A model generated the notes under the pieces. The model was not told where the DNA came from. It saw only the letters and a program-made list of their open reading frames with translations, and made no database searches. Shown one piece after another: positions 59,416-64,000 of a stretch of 64,000 bases of DNA. A program made the translations under genes and the position numbers. The stretch is from Trema orientale (taxonomy: Eukaryota > Streptophyta > Magnoliopsida > Rosales > Cannabaceae): NCBI GenBank assembly GCA_002914845.1, contig JXTC01000065.1, positions 608,413-672,412 on the forward strand, given 5' to 3'. The stretch's first letter is position 1, and every line of letters begins with the position of its first letter.

Positions 59416-59725
59416 ATAATTAACATTTGCATGTTTTTATAAATAGGTAATATATATATATATTCTTAAAGAATTCTCTCTCTCTCTCGTTTTTTTTTTT
59501 TAATTTTTTTATTTGGATCTGACCACATGTCGTTTTTCAATTTTTGGAGTGTAGTTTCTATCAGAAGCAAAAACAGTGTCGTTAAGAACATGTTGTTTAT
59601 ATCGTTTTCTCCCCGTAAGGAAACGACATCGCATTGCCGTCAAAGGCAAGTATCACTTGGTTCCTCCTACAACTACATGTCAATTACTAATATTTACCCA
59701 GTACTACATGTCCTTCGTCCTCAAT

Positions 59726-59729
<4 letters not shown>

Positions 59730-59760
<31 letters not shown>

Positions 59761-59778
59761 NAAAAAAAAAAAAAAAAA
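59730..59778. other. Homopolymer C run, undetermined base, A run
   Basis: About 30 C, one N at 59761 and about 17 A. This is an unusual junction and probably a sequencing or assembly weak point; ORFs through it should be ignored. Confidence 0.85.
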
Positions 59779-60009
59779 TTCTTATTACCAAGCAAACCTT
59801 TTATTTAAATAATAATGACATTGTTCAATGACCTTATGAATGATCATTAATAGTCTAATCTAATGTATACTCTTCCTTTTTCTTCTTCTTCTTTTTTTTT
59901 TCTTTTTTTTTTTTGCAGAAATGGCTAAATTGGTATATGTAATTAACACGTATTTGTCATTATTTGATGTCGCAAATAGTTGAAGACAAACAAAAATGGA
60001 TAAAGTACT

Positions 60010-60207
60010 ATGCACGACCTAAAAACTATTGTGGTGATTATAATTATTATATCAAGTATATTTTTCTTTGGTTTTGTATGTGTCAATCTGTCATCTCCAC
60101 CTCTTTCTCGTCATCATGTTCCTCTCAGTATTCCTAGCTCTTGTATGGTTATTATTTCTCCTCCGACACATGAAGGGAAAAAAATGGATACTTGTCATAA
60201 GTGTTAG
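60010..60207 (+). CDS. Doubtful 65-aa secreted-peptide-like ORF
   Basis: MHDLKTIVVIIIIISS and a further hydrophobic stretch look like a signal peptide or membrane anchor; the tail has SPPTHEGKKMDTCHKC with two cysteines. It resembles copies 1-3 only in the VIIIISS leader, and ACGACAT words occur upstream (59527-59635). It lacks the C-x7-C module. It could be a chance ORF in AT-rich DNA. Confidence 0.25.
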   Translation: MHDLKTIVVIIIIISSIFFFGFVCVNLSSPPLSRHHVPLSIPSSCMVIISPPTHEGKKMDTCHKC

Positions 60208-60587
60208 GTTATATACGTATAACCTATCGTGGGCCATAGATTTTTTAAATAACAATTAAAAAAATTTAGGTGGATGACCAAAATTTTAAATTTAATTAAG
60301 TAGATGTCCATTTTTAAAATTTTATAGCTAAATGTCCAGGTAGATATATTTTTACACTTGGTAGATACACATATCTATCAATTTTAGTTACTGTTCTGAA
60401 ATGCACTGAGTATATAATTTTTTATACCTGGTTTATAAAATTTTACACTTGGTATATATGCATATATACCGGACATTTTGCTATAACTTTTAACAAAGGG
60501 ATATTTACTGAAATTAGGTCCAAAATTTGGTCATATTTCTATAAGCCCCTAACAATTATATATTAGGGCTGTCTAATTAAGTAGGGC

Positions 60588-61010
60588 TGTTAAGTGATCT
60601 AATTATGGGTTCAGAAAGTTACCAATTAAGTATGGACTGTGTAATGTGTGGTTAATAATACTAGACCAATAAGGATTGATGGGGTCTCTATTGGCTATCA
60701 GTATATAAAGACATAACAGTTAGGGTTTTGGTCCCCAAGCCAAATAGACTGCATGCTCTTTTCCTCTACCTCCATCAACAAAGAGAGTTCCCGTTGAGCA
60801 TACATAGAGTATTCTGGCTGTGGAAGACCATCTATCCTCAGGCTCTAATTAATTAATCGCTTTCGCTTACGTGATCATATCCTTTGCTGTCAAACACGAT
60901 GGATCCAGGTTAGTCACAGGTTTACTCTCGACAAATCTTTTCCTAACAATTTGGCATGATAGATTCAAAGATTGTATTTGATTTAACAATCCATTATGTA
61001 TATCTTACAA
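60588..61010 (+). repeat. Putative 5' LTR of the right-hand copia element
   Basis: Starts TGTTAAGTGATC and ends ATATCTTACA. CAGTATATAAAGAC near 60700 is a TATA-like promoter element. The end is fixed by the primer site two bases later; the start is less certain. Confidence 0.55.
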
Positions 61011-61012
61011 GT

Positions 61013-61025
61013 GGTATCAGGAGCA
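61013..61025 (+). other. Primer-binding site, initiator Met-tRNA
   Basis: TGGTATCAGGAGC, complementary to the 3' end of initiator Met-tRNA, two bases after the LTR end. Confidence 0.8.
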
Positions 61026-62300
61026 GGAAATCATGTTAAATTGCTTAGGATAATCATGCATGTCTCTGTTTTGTGATATCTTTACCTATTTGGTTTTCTA
61101 GAGTTTAGATATTACATGTATGATTGATAAATTTTTCATGATTTTGTTGAGATATCGAGTGTTTGAGGGTTAAATTCTGAGTTTTGGGTCACAAAATTTA
61201 CAAATTAGGGCGAAAAACCGCATTAAGTTTGAGTTACTCGATTTTAAAATCGGGTAATTAATGCCAAGGTCGTAACTTAGCGCTGTGGCGCCAATGTGGC
61301 ACTGCAGCGCCACCCAGCAGTAAGGATGGTGCCGCAGTGCCATCACCTAGGCAGAAAAATTTTTTAGGTCAAATTTTGACCTAACTAAGGTACATGGTCT
61401 CAGTTTTAGGTAGAATTGAGCCGTTTTCGACTCAATTCAAGGAGTTCCAACCTGAAACTTAACCAATCAGTTTTATTTTCTCAACTCAGCTTAGTATAAC
61501 CCACATTTTATCCATTGAAAACTCTATTTGGCTTTAAGAGTTGATAAAAGTGCTTAAAACTCAGTCAGTTATCTATTAATATTTGTGCATTAAAATTTTC
61601 AGTTTAATATTTTGGGCACTTTGGTTATTATTTTCTTTGCACTATATGTTTAAATATTTTGAAATAGATGAGTTCAAACAACATGTTGCCAAAGTAACCT
61701 CTATTGTATAGATTTATTTATTTTGAAATATTTGAATGACTGTGCGTTTATTGTTCATGTGAATAATTACCGGCCCAAAGGAAGGTGATTATTTGGCCGA
61801 ATAATGAATACACCTACGGTAATAGATATGTGATGGTTATTAAGTTTCCATGTGGATAGTAAATCGGCTTAAAGGAAGATTTACTATCTGACAGGATTTA
61901 CTGTCAATATTTGATTACTGCACTGAAGAGTACCACTTACAAGTTAATAAGTCGGCCCAAAGGAAGGTTTATTGATGTTATTCTGGGTATCTTGTGATGG
62001 GAGCCCACCTTATATGTTTATGTCATGCTAGTGTATCTTATTTTTGTATGTTTAGTTTATGACATATTTTAATGTGAGCTGTTATATTCTGTTTTTTGTT
62101 CTCTGTTCAGTTTCTGTTTAATATATATCTGCCAATATTAAGTCTAATATTTGTGTTTAATAACACAAATCTTAAGAAAAAGAATGAGCATAATGTGTTC
62201 AGTTGCATTGGTCTTGACCTTGTGCTCTGGATAGAACATCCTACTGCTCTTACAGTTTAAAGTTCTTCAGTTGGTAAAGAAGAATTTTGAATAGTAAATT
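61026..62300 (+). other. 5' internal region of the right-hand copia element, no ORF
   Basis: AT-rich sequence with a repeated phrase GGCCCAAAGGAAGGT(G/T)(A/T)TT at about 61773 and 61953, plus a variant CGGCTTAAAGGAAGATTTACT near 61865. These three lie in similar contexts and look like an imperfect repeat of roughly 90 bp. Confidence 0.4.
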
Positions 62301-62319
62301 CGTTCTAATTGCATAAGTC

Positions 62320-63745
62320 TCATGGTTATGCAATACTCCATTATAGAAACTATAAGGGGCGCTATACCTGAGGAGGTAAACGCTAAGTTGTTCCTTAAAG
62401 CAATTACGGATCATTTTATTAAAAACTAAAAGATCGAAATGAGTATCACTTTTTTTTGGAACCTCGTTTCAATTCAGTATAAGGATTAAGAGAACATAAG
62501 AGAGTACATTATGGAGATGTCTAATCTCACTTCCAAACAAAAGGCATTTAAGTTAGAGTAGTTGAAAGACTTGCTCGTGCATTCGGTTTCTATCTCTCTT
62601 CTTGCACAAATTAGTTAAGCAAAGTTACAACACCCTTAAGTACAAATGATCTCTTTTGAGATCATTTCTTATAGTGTGCAAGAAGAAGATAGGTTGAAGC
62701 AAGAAAAGATTGAAAGTGCTCACTTAGCATGTACTTCTCAAGATAAGATAAGATAAGGAAAATGAATAAGGATAAGTTATGTTTTTACAGCATAAAGTGC
62801 AAAAGGGAACAAAATAAAGAATTTATCTATTTCTTTTGCAAAAGAGCTGGATGTATAAGGTTGATTATCCCAATCATGTCTTTTGGCATATAAAGAATAG
62901 TATGCTTCTCAATTTTGTTTGTTATAAAGTTAATTTAGCTCTTGTACCCAAATGTACTTAGTGAATAGATACAGATCCTACTATTCATATAAGTGTGTTC
63001 ATGCAAGATTATTTGTGAAGCCAGTTACAAATTGATAATGAAAGATTCATCTGTTTGGGCAATGGCAACACAACTTCAGTAGAGGCTATATAAGGTTATT
63101 TAGATTATAATTAGAGACTGGTTAAATTTTGGATTTGGAAGAGACTTTTAAAGTATTCTATGTCTGACGTGAACAAATATAGTCATCCTTATTCATTCAG
63201 AAATAGCTAAATTTAGTTTCTTTCAAGATTCAAATTTCTTGCTACTAGTTCTTTGATTGATAATCTTTATAAATTTAAAATAATTACCTCATCAAGTTAA
63301 TCTTGCATATTAAGAAATATGGTACAAAAGTACAAGTCAATTAAAAGAATTTCTCTATGGTATGACACAAGCTTTTTTTGATATATCTCTTAATAGAGAA
63401 TTAAATAGCCTTATGTCAGATGAAATTCTTAACCTACTTAACTTAACAGACTTTAAAATCTGTGTAAAGTACATTAAGGAATACAGATAAACATAAGGAA
63501 ATCAGGTATCAATAAGAGTTTTGACATCTTAGAGCTAATTTATACTGATACACGCAGACCATTCTATACAGTTATCTGGAATGGCTAACATTATTACATT
63601 ATGTTCATAGACAATTATTCTCATTAAGTGTACCTATTTTCGTTCATATGAAGTCTCAATTTCTGGATGTGTCTAAGTTTTTTCAATGCCCAAGTTGAAA
63701 TTCAACTGAGCTAGGAAATTAAAGCTATCAAATCTAATCATAGTG
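62320..63745 (+). pseudogene. Copia gag-protease-integrase remnant
   Basis: Translations with many stops read AKLFLKAITDHF, ENIREYIMEMSNLTSK, VQEEDRLKQEKIESAHLA (gag), then ERFICLGNGNTTSVEA (protease tail), LELIYTD and FIDNYSH (integrase). No part is open for more than about 60 codons. Confidence 0.65.
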
Positions 63746-63773
63746 CATACTGTCAGACCCTTGTAAACTCATA

Positions 63774-64000
63774 GGAGGCCCGTGTGCAGGCTGGCACGGG
63801 CCATGATGAGACCATGCCTTGGGCGGGGCATCGCAAGGCTTGTTGGCTACAAGCAAAGGCATGCGATGGGTGGTATCCAGCATGCGAGGCATGTGTGCTT
63901 GGTGGGCACACAAAGTGGGTAGAGCACNGAGGCCCGTGTGCAGGCTGGCACGGGCCATGATGAGACCATGCCTTGGGCAGGGCATGGCAAGGCTTGTTGG
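63774..64000. repeat. GC-rich tandem repeat, 154-bp period
   Basis: GAGGCCCGTGTGCAGGCTGG begins at 63775 and again at 63929, one full unit and a second unit cut by the window end. An N at 63928 lies at the unit border. The GC content contrasts sharply with the AT-rich copia remnant before it. TGTCAGACCC at 63751 could be the start of another LTR that contains this array. Confidence 0.8.

Larger units (their letters stand above)
60588..63745 (+). mobile_element. Decayed Ty1/copia element, 5' part
   Basis: A putative LTR is followed by a Met-tRNA primer site, a broken gag and protease/integrase remnants on the plus strand. RT and the 3' LTR are not present; the similarity stops where the GC-rich repeat begins. 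Confidence 0.65.

Noticed and set aside
59527..59812. ORFs ending in poly-proline and poly-lysine
   Set aside because: They read through the C run, N and A run, which is an unreliable stretch.
1..64000. tRNA and rRNA genes
   Set aside because: The only tRNA-like sequences found are SINE heads and retroelement primer sites; none can fold as a full tRNA by eye.

Overview
The window is nuclear DNA of a flowering plant, most likely a eudicot. It is AT-rich, with two conserved intron-containing host genes, plant retrotransposons primed by initiator Met-tRNA or Asp-tRNA, a plant CACTA transposon, tRNA-derived SINEs and many small inverted-repeat elements. The species cannot be fixed from the sequence alone.

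Layout. 1-4593: decayed minus-strand Ty1/copia element running off the left edge. 4819-11793: full-length plus-strand copia element with 1.0-1.1 kb LTRs and many stop codons. 11794-23300: gene-poor DNA holding a probable solo LTR, a small secreted-peptide gene (15093-15458), MITEs and fold-back repeats. About 23300-40889: one large CACTA transposon (5' leader, 2.3 kb minisatellite, broken tnp2 transposase, broken tnp1-type gene, CACTA terminus). A 7.76 kb Ty3/gypsy element sits inside its transposase gene with a perfect 5-bp target duplication. 40890-48800: SINEs, a frameshifted and an intact second and third copy of the secreted-peptide gene, and MITEs. 49029-49353: unexplained TCGA-rich cluster. 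50356-56184: 13-exon DEAD-box RNA helicase (RH10/DDX47/Rrp3 type). 56761-58424 (minus): two-exon ankyrin-PGG membrane protein, which needs a GC-AG intron. 58760-60590: AT repeats, two MITEs, an assembly-weak homopolymer and a doubtful small ORF. 60588-63745: decayed copia element. From 63746: GC-rich 154-bp tandem repeat.

The least explained part is a locus of three related genes at 15.1, 41.5 and 45.1 kb. Each encodes a signal peptide, a Ser/Pro-rich propeptide-like segment and a C-terminal C-x7-C...C-x7-C module. Flanking DNA was duplicated with them: an upstream block (19.4 and 44.7 kb) and a downstream block rich in AAACGACAT (18.4, 43.0 and about 47 kb). It looks like a tandem array of secreted cysteine peptides later split by the CACTA insertion. 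I do not recognise the peptide family.

The helicase (pre-rRNA processing in the nucleolus) and the ankyrin protein (membrane signalling family) are unrelated neighbours, arranged convergently with about 0.58 kb between their stop codons.
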